Shown here: positions 7,192 to 14,882 of the stretch, piece by piece
Position numbering within the stretch: position 1 is the first letter of the stretch
How the letters are laid out: each line of letters opens with the position of its first letter
IMG/VR virus record: IMGVR_UViG_3300028417_000001
Span: 1-38,727 of that record
From: a virus
Length of the DNA stretch: 38,727 bases
Strand: one strand, 5' to 3'
Made by a program: the position numbers and the translations under genes
The notes under the pieces: model-generated
Told to the model about the DNA's origin: nothing
What the model saw: only the letters and a program-made list of their open reading frames with translations
Databases searched by the model: none

Positions 7192-8684
7192 TCTTCTGCC
7201 TTTTTAAAGGCATCTATTGAGTCTCTCAAATCAAGGTCATCAGGAGCTTCATGCTCTTTGCTGTCTGTCTGGAATGCGATAACCCATGGGAAACTATGAC
7301 CAAATTTATTCTCTGAGTTTTGACCTTTGCATATTCTAAAACGGTATTTATTATCAATACTGAAACTAGTCCCTCGATAATCATGGTACACCTCTTGAAA
7401 CTCCGCTTTAGTCATTGCCACAACTTCCATTATTTTCGTCGTGCCGTAGTTAGCTTTTAACTCCATGAACTTACCAACCTTATTAATATTAAGAATAGGT
7501 ACTGGCTTTGGCTTTGGCTTTGGTGCTGGTACGGTGTAGCCTAATTCGTGCATTTTTTCGCACCATTCAGCTTGTGAGTATTCTAAGCTGTCACCCTCTC
7601 CAAAATGCAAAGGTACATCAGAATTTGATAATTTAACGCTTATCATGGTAGTTTTTTTATCTAGCTTTAATTTTATTTCTTTGGGTGAAGCTGGAAAGCC
7701 GTGTTTAACTAAAAAGCGTTTTAATATTGCGTTTGTTAAGGCCGAAGGGCTGAACTTTTCAACTTCTGGCAATAATGAGTTTTCGTAAGAAAGTCTATTA
7801 AGCAGGTGCATAATTGAACGCTGTTTATAATCATTAAAATTTACGTGCCTGTGCCAATTTCCTACCGCTATTTCAAGGGCTATCTCGTGCGATAAATTAC
7901 CTTTTCTTAGTTCATCGGCAATCAGTCCCCATCTGATAAATTCCTCTACATGAGCCACAAAATTAGTGCGTTCCTCGTTATCGCCCCAACGGCTTAAATA
8001 GGGTTCATCATCTGAATTATCAATAATTGAATAGCCACGCTCTAGGGTTTTCTTATCGCTTGTAATACTACGCTGTAAGTCTCTAAGCTCTTTTAAAAGT
8101 GTTTCAATGCGTCTGGTTCTTACCCCTGCATCTGCTTTCATGTTTGCATAATGCGCCACACCGCCCACCTTCCACGACCAATAATCTGCACGTCTGCCAT
8201 GATCTAAACTATTACGCATCGCTGTATCTGCTCTTTTTTGATCTCTTCTAGCGCTTTTTTCTGAATGATGACCAATTAGTATGGGCTGACCTTGTGCGAA
8301 CCGCTCCGAGTATCGAGAAGCAGAACGAGAGTAAGCATTCATATCTCTAACACGGTTATTATAATATCCCTCTAAACGCTCCGCTTTTATCTCTGCTCTT
8401 TCTGCCAATGTTGTACCCTCTGGCTGTATTTCTTCATCATCAGGCAGTAAAAATAAGCATAAATCCTCTCGTGATATTCTATGAGCAAATACGAAAAGCT
8501 CTTGCTTTGACGCATACCTCATCCCTATAGATCTAAAATACAACCACAATTCCTTGTCAAATCTGAAATTTGGGTACAGTCTCAACTTATTATCTTCTGG
8601 CGAATACGTCACCTCTGAAAATATAGTTCTTAGATATTCCTTGTCAGGCTCTACCTTCAAAAGATCAGATATTAAGTTGTTCAT
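7188..8684 (-). CDS. DUF3560 domain protein
   Basis: 498 residues. The DUF3560 block lies at about 90-170: RAEIKAERLEGYYNNRVRD, then FAQGQPILIGHHSEKSARRD and a following helix with WSWKVGG. This domain is common in plasmid and phage accessory regions and its function is unknown. The remainder includes a long helical stretch and a short KPKPKPKPVP linker near 390. It is the first gene after the promoter at 8714-8743 and is coupled to the methyltransferase by ATGA, so the two may work together. Confidence 0.8.
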   Translation of the reverse strand: MNNLISDLLKVEPDKEYLRTIFSEVTYSPEDNKLRLYPNFRFDKELWLYFRSIGMRYASKQELFVFAHRISREDLCLFLLPDDEEIQPEGTTLAERAEIKAERLEGYYNNRVRDMNAYSRSASRYSERFAQGQPILIGHHSEKSARRDQKRADTAMRNSLDHGRRADYWSWKVGGVAHYANMKADAGVRTRRIETLLKELRDLQRSITSDKKTLERGYSIIDNSDDEPYLSRWGDNEERTNFVAHVEEFIRWGLIADELRKGNLSHEIALEIAVGNWHRHVNFNDYKQRSIMHLLNRLSYENSLLPEVEKFSPSALTNAILKRFLVKHGFPASPKEIKLKLDKKTTMISVKLSNSDVPLHFGEGDSLEYSQAEWCEKMHELGYTVPAPKPKPKPVPILNINKVGKFMELKANYGTTKIMEVVAMTKAEFQEVYHDYRGTSFSIDNKYRFRICKGQNSENKFGHSFPWVIAFQTDSKEHEAPDDLDLRDSIDAFKKAEE

Positions 8685-8713
8685 TTTTTTCTCCAGTTAT
8701 TTAACGTATGAGT

Positions 8714-8743
8714 ATACTAATTGTTTTGTTTGCTTGCTGTCAA
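8714..8743 (-). promoter_or_regulatory. Early-type sigma70 promoter, shared-spacer family
   Basis: Minus strand: -35 TTGACA (8738-8743), 18-bp spacer containing CAAACAAAAC, -10 TAGTAT (8714-8719). A second CAAACAAAAC lies just upstream of the -35 (8745-8754), 24 bp from the first. It drives the DUF3560 and methyltransferase genes. Confidence 0.75.
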
Positions 8744-8757
8744 ACTGTTTTGTTTGT

Positions 8758-9171
8758 TTATTTTTTTACAGACCAATGAATTATATTTAGCCTTTTTTTC
8801 ATATCTCTTCTTTGATTATCTGGCAAAGCATTAAGCCATGACGATACGCTGGCTTTCCCTTCTTTGCATTTCCTTCTAGCTTCCAGCCATAGCAACCTAT
8901 CAAGCTCTATATCCTTTCTTTGGCTCTCACTCATACTAAACAAATTGTCTGGATACTTCTCTGGTAACTTCAAATAGTCGCTTTCAATCCCAAGCAAATA
9001 CCTAATTACTGACATTCTCTCTGACTCAGATAATTTTGCCGTACTATCTTTCCCTGTCAAACCCTTCAAAGTTATTCTATAAAGACCTTTCGTGCTTTTA
9101 TTTTTAGGATTCAAATTGCACTTGTTTGCCAGTATATGAATTCTGGCTAGATCTTTGTTTCTATCTCCCAC
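8758..9171 (-). CDS. GemA-like protein (DUF1018)
   Basis: 137 residues, GTG start in a TAGTG overlap. The N-terminal half fits the Mu GemA/DUF1018 pattern: LARIHILANKCNL, then YRITLKGLTGKDSTAKLSES followed by ER. In phage Mu, GemA influences host gyrase and DNA supercoiling; for most homologues the role is only inferred. It lies downstream of the recombination genes. In a phage without its own replisome it could help adapt host replication. Confidence 0.75.
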   Translation of the reverse strand: MGDRNKDLARIHILANKCNLNPKNKSTKGLYRITLKGLTGKDSTAKLSESERMSVIRYLLGIESDYLKLPEKYPDNLFSMSESQRKDIELDRLLWLEARRKCKEGKASVSSWLNALPDNQRRDMKKRLNIIHWSVKK

Positions 9172-9626
9172 TATCTGTAAACCCTAATGGCATCCTCTGT
9201 TTTGTACTTCTTACTACTTCCCACAACCCTTGTTTTTACCCCTTTACTCTCAAGAAGCGAAACTAAATCATCCTTGCTAAACTCTGATAAGCTTTGATAC
9301 CTCCCTGATACCATTATTTGTCTATCTGTTAATGATCTAGTCTTTCCAACACCCGCTATGTATGAAACTGACCTGTATTTTACTCCCTCCAGTTTCTCAA
9401 CTTTCTCGCGAGCCATGAATGAAGCCATCATCTCCCTAACATCATCCTCCACCGCTTTTACGTTTTTTATCTTTTCTTCTGTATTCTTCTTAGCAGCGCC
9501 GAGCCTTTTTAAACTCTTCAATATTTCCTCGTCAATCCCAATAAACTCATCCACGGAATTAACAGATTCTTTCATTAATTTATCAAACCCAGTTTGATCT
9601 AGTTCTTTAATTTTAGAAATATTCAC
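9171..9626 (-). CDS. Hypothetical protein with coiled coil
   Basis: 151 residues, GTG start in a GTGA overlap, with a GGAGG ribosome-binding site. Residues about 35-80 form a charged helix likely to be a coiled coil, followed by EKLEGVKYRSVSYI. That order loosely recalls the Gp157 group of siphovirus proteins, but I would not assign it. It sits between the annealing-protein and GemA genes, so it is probably a recombination or replication accessory factor. Confidence 0.6.
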   Translation of the reverse strand: MNISKIKELDQTGFDKLMKESVNSVDEFIGIDEEILKSLKRLGAAKKNTEEKIKNVKAVEDDVREMMASFMAREKVEKLEGVKYRSVSYIAGVGKTRSLTDRQIMVSGRYQSLSEFSKDDLVSLLESKGVKTRVVGSSKKYKTEDAIRVYR

Positions 9627-9892
9627 GACTGTACCTCCATTACCGCTATTTCATAAATCTTACCATCTTCCAAGACTTTTCCTGCCATTGACGCTATAGC
9701 TTTAGCATCCCCCTTGAATACACTGCAATTATCTTCCATCACCTTGTAGTCATAAGCCTTATCCAACTTGTAAGTACTCTCATCATTTCTGTTTCTACTA
9801 TTGTAGACAGCGTTAGGATGAACTCCCATCCCTTTAGCTACATCAACAGCCTCATGAACGTAATTACCATTACTTTTCTTTACTTTTAGCAT
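9623..9892 (-). CDS. Hypothetical protein
   Basis: 89 residues, ATG at 9892 with a strong GGAGGAG ribosome-binding site. The N-terminal half (VHEAVDVAKGMGVHPNAVYN) reads like a short HTH, and the rest is mixed alpha/beta. It overlaps both neighbours. A small DNA-binding accessory protein is possible but unproven. Confidence 0.6.
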   Translation of the reverse strand: MLKVKKSNGNYVHEAVDVAKGMGVHPNAVYNSRNRNDESTYKLDKAYDYKVMEDNCSVFKGDAKAIASMAGKVLEDGKIYEIAVMEVQS

Positions 9893-10391
9893 TCTCTCCT
9901 CCTACCTTCTTTTCTTTATCTTTCCCTACACGAATAAGGTCAAGATTATCTTCTTCGTTATCAACCTCTCTAACCAGATCATTATCACTGTAAATATCCG
10001 CATTGAATCCTAGTCTTGACAGGGCTTTGTTGATTGTATCACTTTCTAAAGCCTTTCTATAGAAGGTGTTTATACCCGTCTTCCCATTCACATAAGTAGT
10101 GATACCTATGGAGTTTCCTATCTCAAACTCCGTTCGATGCTCTCCACCTTCTACGAAGAAGATACAATCAATTAAACCCAATGCCTTGTATTCTCCAACC
10201 ATCAGCTCAGAATGCTTTACGTTCTTCAATCCCCACTCTTTCCCGTAGATCCCGAACAGTTCAGTTGCTTTCTTAATCCTGTCAATACTTGGAATTGTCT
10301 TGTAGGTGCCAAGCCCATCATCTGAAATCTTCTCGCTAATCAGATCTTCTTGTGTCTTCTCAACCTTTTTCCACAAATATAAGTTACTCAC
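9870..10391 (-). CDS. Probable single-strand annealing protein, Rad52-like
   Basis: 173 residues, GTG start overlapping the exonuclease stop (TAGTG). The segment ATELFGIYGKEWGLKN (about 43-58) and the later DTINKALSRLGFNADIY are typical of phage annealing proteins of the Rad52-like superfamily. The C-terminal 30 residues are charged and probably flexible. It lies directly downstream of a RecE-like nuclease, and exonuclease plus annealase is the standard two-gene phage recombination system. The exact subfamily (Sak, Sak3 or ERF) is not resolved. Confidence 0.75.
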   Translation of the reverse strand: MSNLYLWKKVEKTQEDLISEKISDDGLGTYKTIPSIDRIKKATELFGIYGKEWGLKNVKHSELMVGEYKALGLIDCIFFVEGGEHRTEFEIGNSIGITTYVNGKTGINTFYRKALESDTINKALSRLGFNADIYSDNDLVREVDNEEDNLDLIRVGKDKEKKVGGENAKSKEK

Positions 10392-11401
10392 TACAATACC
10401 CCTAAATCAATTAATTGAAACTTTCTATATGATGGTAACTTCACTATTGATACAGGCTCGAACCTCATCATCTCAAAATCGAATTTGCCCTCCTCCCAAA
10501 TATCGTTATCTCTACAAAACTTATACTTCTCCAGAGTTCTTGATACGATTTTTCCAGCGTCCTCAATGTCCTCAATATCCATCTTGTAATAAGAACATTT
10601 ACTATTGTCACTCTTTCCAGCAACACAAAATCTAAAATCAACAACGTCTATTCCATTTTGCCTTAGAACTTCTTTGTAAATATACTCCTGAACATCGTAG
10701 TAATACTGCCCAGACTGCCTGCAAAACATACCAATAGTTGCATCAATAGAAGTTTTTAAATCAATGCAAAACCAGACTGACTCTTTAGCTCCCAAATCAA
10801 CCAGCAAATCAGGCCTAACCTGAATCTTTACACCCAGTATCTCTCCATGAAAAGTCCTCTCCACATGACAGGTATCAAGCTCAAGAACCTCACTAAGCTC
10901 TGCATTCAACAATTCTTTCCCATTAGCCTCTATCACATATCTGCTACGCAACGCCTTTTCAGCGGTTTTCTTCGCCTCCTCCACTTGCTTCTGAGTAACT
11001 ATTGTTCTAACCTCCTTGTCTCTCAAAGTATTAAGCTTTTCCCTTAGTATAGGTATCGTGTCGCACACCGTTACCCCACCACCAGAAGCCTTCTCTTTTC
11101 TCTCCACGCTACCGCCCAATCTTTCAATAGCCTCAACAAGATCATTTTTTACTGGAGTACCATCAAAACCAAGGACTATATAATCATTCTCAAATTTCTC
11201 AGGCTCTAAAACGAAAGTATGGTGCAATGTACCGATGAAAAGAGCATCAGTGTATCTTTTCTTGTTCTCACCAGTTACATAAGCTCCTTGAAACTCGTAA
11301 GGATTCTCAAGCACCATCTTTACTCTTGACGCACTAAGCATAGAACTAGCATGATATTTTTTATTGCTAATCGTTACCCCTATCTCTTTTCTCTTCTTCA
11401 A
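10391..11401 (-). CDS. RecE-like 5'-3' exonuclease (PD-(D/E)XK)
   Basis: 336 residues, TTG start with a GGGGG-type ribosome-binding site. The RecE/RecB nuclease motifs are in order: GTLHH (57-61), RPDLLVDLG (197-204), CIDLKTS (212-218, the D-x-K pair) and GQYYYDVQEYIYKEVL (231-246, the QxxxY motif). Such enzymes resect double-stranded DNA ends and pass the strand to the annealing protein encoded next. Role: recombination, concatemer formation and repair during replication. Confidence 0.85.
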   Translation of the reverse strand: MKKRKEIGVTISNKKYHASSMLSASRVKMVLENPYEFQGAYVTGENKKRYTDALFIGTLHHTFVLEPEKFENDYIVLGFDGTPVKNDLVEAIERLGGSVERKEKASGGGVTVCDTIPILREKLNTLRDKEVRTIVTQKQVEEAKKTAEKALRSRYVIEANGKELLNAELSEVLELDTCHVERTFHGEILGVKIQVRPDLLVDLGAKESVWFCIDLKTSIDATIGMFCRQSGQYYYDVQEYIYKEVLRQNGIDVVDFRFCVAGKSDNSKCSYYKMDIEDIEDAGKIVSRTLEKYKFCRDNDIWEEGKFDFEMMRFEPVSIVKLPSYRKFQLIDLGVL

Positions 11402-11413
11402 TTTCTTCCCCCT

Positions 11414-11620
11414 TTAAAATAATAATAATGACAAAACAAAAGCCAGCAAAGCCAGCAATATTAAAGACACAAAAGCAAACGCTTTTAATATCCCCTTTTT
11501 TACTCTTTTTTTCTTCTTTACCACTTTTAGATCCATGTACTTTCTTCTTACACCTCTCGAATACCTATCTGATGCAATATCACTCAAAACATGACCTCTT
11601 GAAAAACAACGCGACCCCAT
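11414..11620 (-). CDS. Small membrane protein
   Basis: 68 residues from the ATG at 11620, which has a GGAG site seven bases upstream; the in-frame ATG at 11632 lacks one. A basic region (KVVKKKKRVKKG) is followed by one hydrophobic C-terminal segment of about 25 residues, giving a C-tail anchored inner-membrane topology. It is the first gene after the near-consensus promoter at 11653-11682. Possible roles include superinfection exclusion or host takeover; none is shown by the sequence. Confidence 0.65.
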   Translation of the reverse strand: MGSRCFSRGHVLSDIASDRYSRGVRRKYMDLKVVKKKKRVKKGILKAFAFVSLILLALLAFVLSLLLF

Positions 11621-11652
11621 AACAAACTCCATTAATTAACTTCTATTTTTTT

Positions 11653-11682
11653 ATTATAAACCTTTTTGTTTGTTTCTGTCAA
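11653..11682 (-). promoter_or_regulatory. Strong consensus sigma70 promoter, shared-spacer family
   Basis: Minus strand: -35 TTGACA (11677-11682) and -10 TATAAT (11653-11658), both perfect, spaced 18 bp with CAAACAAAAA in the spacer. The TGA stop of the upstream gene lies within the -35 box. It drives the membrane protein and recombination genes. Confidence 0.85.
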
Positions 11683-12230
11683 TGGTTTTGTTTGCTGTTA
11701 CCCAGCAATCTCTCCTCATACCTCTCATACTTTCTTTCTTTCCCATAAATCTGCCTAATCATATCTACCCTTCTGCGACTAAGACCACGATAAAAAACCC
11801 CACTTACGACAATCATCGAAAACCAGTCTTTCTCTATAAATAAAACGTCTATACTTATGCTTCTTTGTCGCTCAATATACGCCCTCTTGCTTCTGCCATC
11901 TGCGAACATTAAAAACTCATTCATAGCATCTATAGAATCCTCCACAGATAGAATCACAAGCTTTCTACGCCTAACCCATCTAATAAAAACCGCCACCGCA
12001 AAACCCCCTATCCCATTATACCCTGACTGCATCACACCCCAAGAACCTCGCATAATTACAGGACACCCCTCTTCATCCCATTCAATATCTCCCAGACCCC
12101 TGATTATTTGATTCATGGAGTGACTCCCGCCATAAGTAGACTTAGGAACTAAAGGAACATACTCAGCAAATAAATCTCTAGCACTTAGCCAGTTACTTTC
12201 TCTTAGGTTTCTTCTTCGCTTACAGGTCAA
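11679..12230 (-). CDS. Hypothetical basic protein
   Basis: 183 residues, ATG at 12230. It is rich in Arg and Lys at both ends, with a glycine-rich middle (SGYNGIGGFAVAVF). The last codons (GNSKQNH) are encoded by the CAAACAAAAC promoter element, so the promoter and the C-terminus share bases. I do not recognise the family. Its place after an HNH gene resembles where antiterminators sit in lambdoid phages, but no motif supports that. Confidence 0.55.
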   Translation of the reverse strand: MTCKRRRNLRESNWLSARDLFAEYVPLVPKSTYGGSHSMNQIIRGLGDIEWDEEGCPVIMRGSWGVMQSGYNGIGGFAVAVFIRWVRRRKLVILSVEDSIDAMNEFLMFADGRSKRAYIERQRSISIDVLFIEKDWFSMIVVSGVFYRGLSRRRVDMIRQIYGKERKYERYEERLLGNSKQNH

Positions 12231-12669
12231 CTGGAGTCACCTTCTCCCCTTCCAGCTTCTTCTTTGCTATAGCGTGCCTTAACTCCATATTCATAGTGTT
12301 ATAAATCTGCTGAGCATAGTTACAAACTGCCTTTGCCTCCCCCGTCTCTTGCTCGCCTTTCGCCACTCTCTCCATTTGACTAATTAAAAAAACCCTAATA
12401 TCTTTTGTTGATTTCATTTTCTTCTCCTCTTTGCGTGTATTTTTTTTAAAAAAATTCATTATTCTCTTGGCATCAATTACCGCCAGCCTCCCCCTTCTCA
12501 TCTCAGAAGGAGTATATCTACTGATACCTATCTTTTTACAAGCAACAGCATGAGTTCCATCCATTTTTATTTTTCCATATAATTCCCTGAATTTATTAAC
12601 ATCTCCTAAATCCAAAAAACCCGACCCTCTGATATTATATATTCCCATTTCTTTCGCTGACTTCATCAT
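12220..12669 (-). CDS. Hypothetical protein with possible internal start
   Basis: 149 residues from the ATG at 12669, overlapping the HNH gene by ATGA. The N-terminal part (ACKKIGISRYTPSEMRRGRL) looks like an HTH. At residue 85 there is an internal ATG (12417) preceded by an excellent AGAGGAG site six bases upstream, which would yield a separate 65-residue product (MKSTKDIRVFLISQMERVA onward). That C-terminal part alone resembles small phage helical proteins. It may be one gene with two products, or a fusion that kept the second start. Confidence 0.6.
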   Translation of the reverse strand: MMKSAKEMGIYNIRGSGFLDLGDVNKFRELYGKIKMDGTHAVACKKIGISRYTPSEMRRGRLAVIDAKRIMNFFKKNTRKEEKKMKSTKDIRVFLISQMERVAKGEQETGEAKAVCNYAQQIYNTMNMELRHAIAKKKLEGEKVTPVDL

Positions 12670-13229
12670 CTCATCTCCCTCAAATACTGAGCATGGAATT
12701 CCTTTGCAAGCACCTCGAAATACTCGATCACGTCATCAGTCAATAATCCGTACTTTTTAACAAATGATTCTTTGCCTAACGTGTGATAACTATTAGCCCC
12801 CCAGCTATGAACATGACCCATTAACGGCACTTGGTTATGATCATCTCTTATTCCGCCTCTACCCCTAACATGATGACAGTGCATATTATTAGCACCCACA
12901 CCTCTTGTGGCTACCTCTCCAGAAATAACACAAGGTCTTCCGCCCAGCCATTTGCAATACTTCTCATCAATAATATCCCCAGACCTTACTCTTGGCTTTT
13001 TTGCTTTTGCTTTGCTTTTCTTCTTCCATGTTTTTTCCCTGTCTTCTCTCATTAGCTTTTCAACAAATACACTCAACGGAACTCTCCCGCCTCCTACTAA
13101 ATTCACTACAGCATAATAATCATCTGTTTTTTTGGGATTGAATGTCATTCTCACAATTTTCTCGTACTCCTCCTTGTTACCTGCAAAACCTATGGTCTTA
13201 TTGTTTTTTTCAACCAAGAATCTATTCAT
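12666..13229 (-). CDS. HNH-like nuclease family protein (DUF968-like)
   Basis: 187 residues. The C-terminal half carries CVISGEVATRGVG, then MHCHHVRGRGG, NQVPLMGHVHSWG and KESFVKKYGL. This order of Cys, HHVRG and a late His matches the DUF968/HNH-type proteins encoded near recombination genes in lambdoid phages, which are thought to act on DNA junctions. Residues 85-105 are a basic linker (KKKSKAKAKKPR). It may process recombination intermediates made by the exonuclease and annealase downstream. Confidence 0.7.
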   Translation of the reverse strand: MNRFLVEKNNKTIGFAGNKEEYEKIVRMTFNPKKTDDYYAVVNLVGGGRVPLSVFVEKLMREDREKTWKKKSKAKAKKPRVRSGDIIDEKYCKWLGGRPCVISGEVATRGVGANNMHCHHVRGRGGIRDDHNQVPLMGHVHSWGANSYHTLGKESFVKKYGLLTDDVIEYFEVLAKEFHAQYLREMR

Positions 13230-13435
13230 CCTTTTACCACCTTAATGTCATTTCTTGTTCTAAAGAACTTCCCTCTCATTTCTTTAGCACTTTCGGTACT
13301 AAATTGAATTCTTGCGAGGTTTCGCTCCATCGCGTCATAGAACTTATTAAAGTCCCTGCAATTGTCAGAACAGTACGTTCTCGGTCTTCCTTTTCCACTG
13401 TCTTCTATCACTCTTAGGCACGTTAAACACTTCAT
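13226..13435 (-). CDS. Small zinc-finger protein
   Basis: About 69 residues from the ATG at 13435, which overlaps the stop of the 25-residue gene as ATGA. An in-frame TTG at 13453 is an alternative start. The pattern CLTCLRVIEDSGKGRPRTYC followed by SDNC and RDFNKFYDAMERNL is a four-Cys finger found in small phage proteins, probably DNA binding. It overlaps the HNH gene start. Confidence 0.7.
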   Translation of the reverse strand: MKCLTCLRVIEDSGKGRPRTYCSDNCRDFNKFYDAMERNLARIQFSTESAKEMRGKFFRTRNDIKVVKG

Positions 13436-13509
13436 CCTAATAACCGCATCCAATCCAATGAAAAAACAATCAAAAACAGAATCACCCCTATAAAATCAGA
13501 AGCCCTCAT
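13432..13509 (-). CDS. 25-residue membrane peptide
   Basis: A 26-codon frame between two genes, coupled at both ends by ATGA overlaps (13506-13509 and 13432-13435). The product begins MRASDFIGVILFLIVFSLDW and is essentially one transmembrane helix. It lies within a chain of overlapping genes and would fill an otherwise unexplained 50-base gap, so it is a plausible micropeptide gene. Confidence 0.45.
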   Translation of the reverse strand: MRASDFIGVILFLIVFSLDWMRLLG

Positions 13510-14144
13510 GGTCTACTCACACTTGAGTAAAGAAACCCCCCAAAAGTCTTCTTGCTATTGGCCATTATAAAACCAGCCATCGCATTGAAGTTTTCAAATT
13601 TTTCGTAAGCCCCTTTCCACATAGGCACTTCTACAAAATTCTTACTTATATTAAAACTACCGTAATACCATCCGCCAATTTCTACCCACACTAATTGTTG
13701 ACACGTTTTTCTTATTTTTAGCCTGAACCCCCCAATTGTTGATACAGGCACACTGCTTCTATTTATTTTAAATTGCTCAATGAAGCGACCAGATACGCTA
13801 ATTATATCTTCCCACGTCCCTTCATCATGATAGCTATCAATACAGGTGTTAAGCTCGTCTTCATAGTCAGGATGTACAAAGCACCCCCCATCAATATTGA
13901 CTTGCTCTATACCTGAATCAACCTCAAAATCTCGAAGAAGATAATGATGAATACCCTCCTCTTCTATGCTCCCAGCATCCTCATAAGCCTTTTTCAGTAA
14001 TTCAAGCAATCTCTTATCACTACCACATCTCCTTAAAAGCAAATCGTAGTTAAAATTAGCATTCACCTCTATCCAATAATCATAATCCGTCTCTTCTGGT
14101 TCTTGCCTATCATAACTTTCTTGCAAATCACTAAAACTTACCAT
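13506..14144 (-). CDS. Hypothetical early protein
   Basis: 212 residues, ATG at 14144 with a GGAGAAGG-type ribosome-binding site. It is acidic in the first half (DLQESYDRQEPEETDYDYW) and ends in a compact beta-rich part. No family recognised. It is the first gene behind the promoter at 14183-14211, immediately after the late terminator, so it is likely among the earliest and most expressed genes and a candidate host-takeover factor. Confidence 0.65.
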   Translation of the reverse strand: MVSFSDLQESYDRQEPEETDYDYWIEVNANFNYDLLLRRCGSDKRLLELLKKAYEDAGSIEEEGIHHYLLRDFEVDSGIEQVNIDGGCFVHPDYEDELNTCIDSYHDEGTWEDIISVSGRFIEQFKINRSSVPVSTIGGFRLKIRKTCQQLVWVEIGGWYYGSFNISKNFVEVPMWKGAYEKFENFNAMAGFIMANSKKTFGGFLYSSVSRP

Positions 14145-14182
14145 TTCGCCTTCTCCATTTAATTGTTTTATTTAATGAGTTA

Positions 14183-14211
14183 ATTCTATTGTTTTGTTTG
14201 TTTCCTGTCAA
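14183..14211 (-). promoter_or_regulatory. Strong early promoter with tandem A-rich motif
   Basis: Minus strand: -35 TTGACA (14206-14211), 17-bp spacer containing CAAACAAAAC, -10 TAGAAT (14183-14188). Upstream, 14213-14245, there are further CAAAACAAAC repeats that may act as an UP element or as binding sites. It is the first promoter after the late terminator. Confidence 0.85.
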
Positions 14212-14250
14212 ACTGTTTTGTTTGTTTTGTTTATTTTGTTTATTTCAGGC

Positions 14251-14278
14251 AAAAAAAAGACCGTCAAGCTGACAGTCT
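14251..14278 (-). terminator. Rho-independent terminator closing the late operon
   Basis: The minus-strand RNA forms AGACTGTCA-gct-TGACGGTCT with one mismatch, followed by eight U residues. It lies 25 bases after the small membrane gene that ends the lysis module and just upstream of the early promoter, so it separates the late and early units. Confidence 0.85.
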
Positions 14279-14302
14279 ATTTCTCATTTTTATCCCTCCG
14301 CT

Positions 14303-14416
14303 TTACCCAAAGCTATCGAGTATCGGCAGTAAGACTATAAATATCAATAAGCAAGCAATCGCTAATACTTTAACGAAACTCTTCAATTCATCTACACTGG
14401 GTATCCCATGCAACAT
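14303..14416 (-). CDS. 37-residue membrane protein, possible second holin or antiholin
   Basis: The ATG at 14416 comes one base after the holin stop codon, with GAGG of the holin's last codons as ribosome-binding site. A longer frame from 14491 overlaps the holin fully and is less likely. One transmembrane segment (VLAIACLLIFIVLLPIL) near the C-terminus. Its position suggests a role in lysis timing. Confidence 0.6.
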   Translation of the reverse strand: MLHGIPSVDELKSFVKVLAIACLLIFIVLLPILDSFG

Positions 14417-14417
14417 C

Positions 14418-14882
14418 TTAATTATCCTCGCCTTTAGATTTAGGCTTTTCGTCTTCACTCCTCTCGTAGTAAGAAGTATCAGAATAACCATCGCTATAGT
14501 CTTTTACCCTAGACCCCTCTCCTGTCATAGCCTCTAGCTTTGCTTTAAAAAGAAGATCCCACCCTGACTGTATTTTAGTCATTATGAACACCAGCCCTGC
14601 AAAACCAACAGAAGCCCCCAACATTCCTAGAAACTCAAGCACTCCACTTCTTTCATCGAGTCCGTGAAAAGAATAATAAGCCACCCCAACAAGCCTAAAA
14701 AGAACACCTGTTAGCAATGATATTCCTGCCAGAGTGAACCAGCCTATCACCCCCACTGGTTTTATTTCTGCGTTTCTCTCGCTCTTTTTTCTTACTATTA
14801 GCAGATGAAGCGTAGTCCCTCCGAGTAACTGCATATTTGCTTGCACGATACTCCAGATGGCTTCTATTATTTTATCTGGCAT
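14418..14882 (-). CDS. Putative holin
   Basis: 154 residues from the ATG at 14882, with GGGAG ahead; a GTG at 14900 is less likely because it would cover that site. Three hydrophobic segments are visible, at about 15-35, 45-65 and 80-100, and the C-terminus is hydrophilic and charged (SEDEKPKSKGEDN). That is a class I holin-like layout, somewhat larger than usual (about 100 residues). It overlaps the end of the i-spanin gene and follows the endolysin. Holins form the membrane lesion that triggers lysis. Confidence 0.7.
   Translation of the reverse strand: MPDKIIEAIWSIVQANMQLLGGTTLHLLIVRKKSERNAEIKPVGVIGWFTLAGISLLTGVLFRLVGVAYYSFHGLDERSGVLEFLGMLGASVGFAGLVFIMTKIQSGWDLLFKAKLEAMTGEGSRVKDYSDGYSDTSYYERSEDEKPKSKGEDN

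Noticed and set aside
7500-7545. Repeated GGCTTT-type run in the DUF3560 gene
   Set aside because: It encodes the KPKPKPKP linker in frame, so it is a coding repeat and not a regulatory element.
14213-14245. T/G-rich repeats as CRISPR or iterons
   Set aside because: The units are short and degenerate with no spacers, and are explained by the promoter-associated CAAACAAAAC motif.
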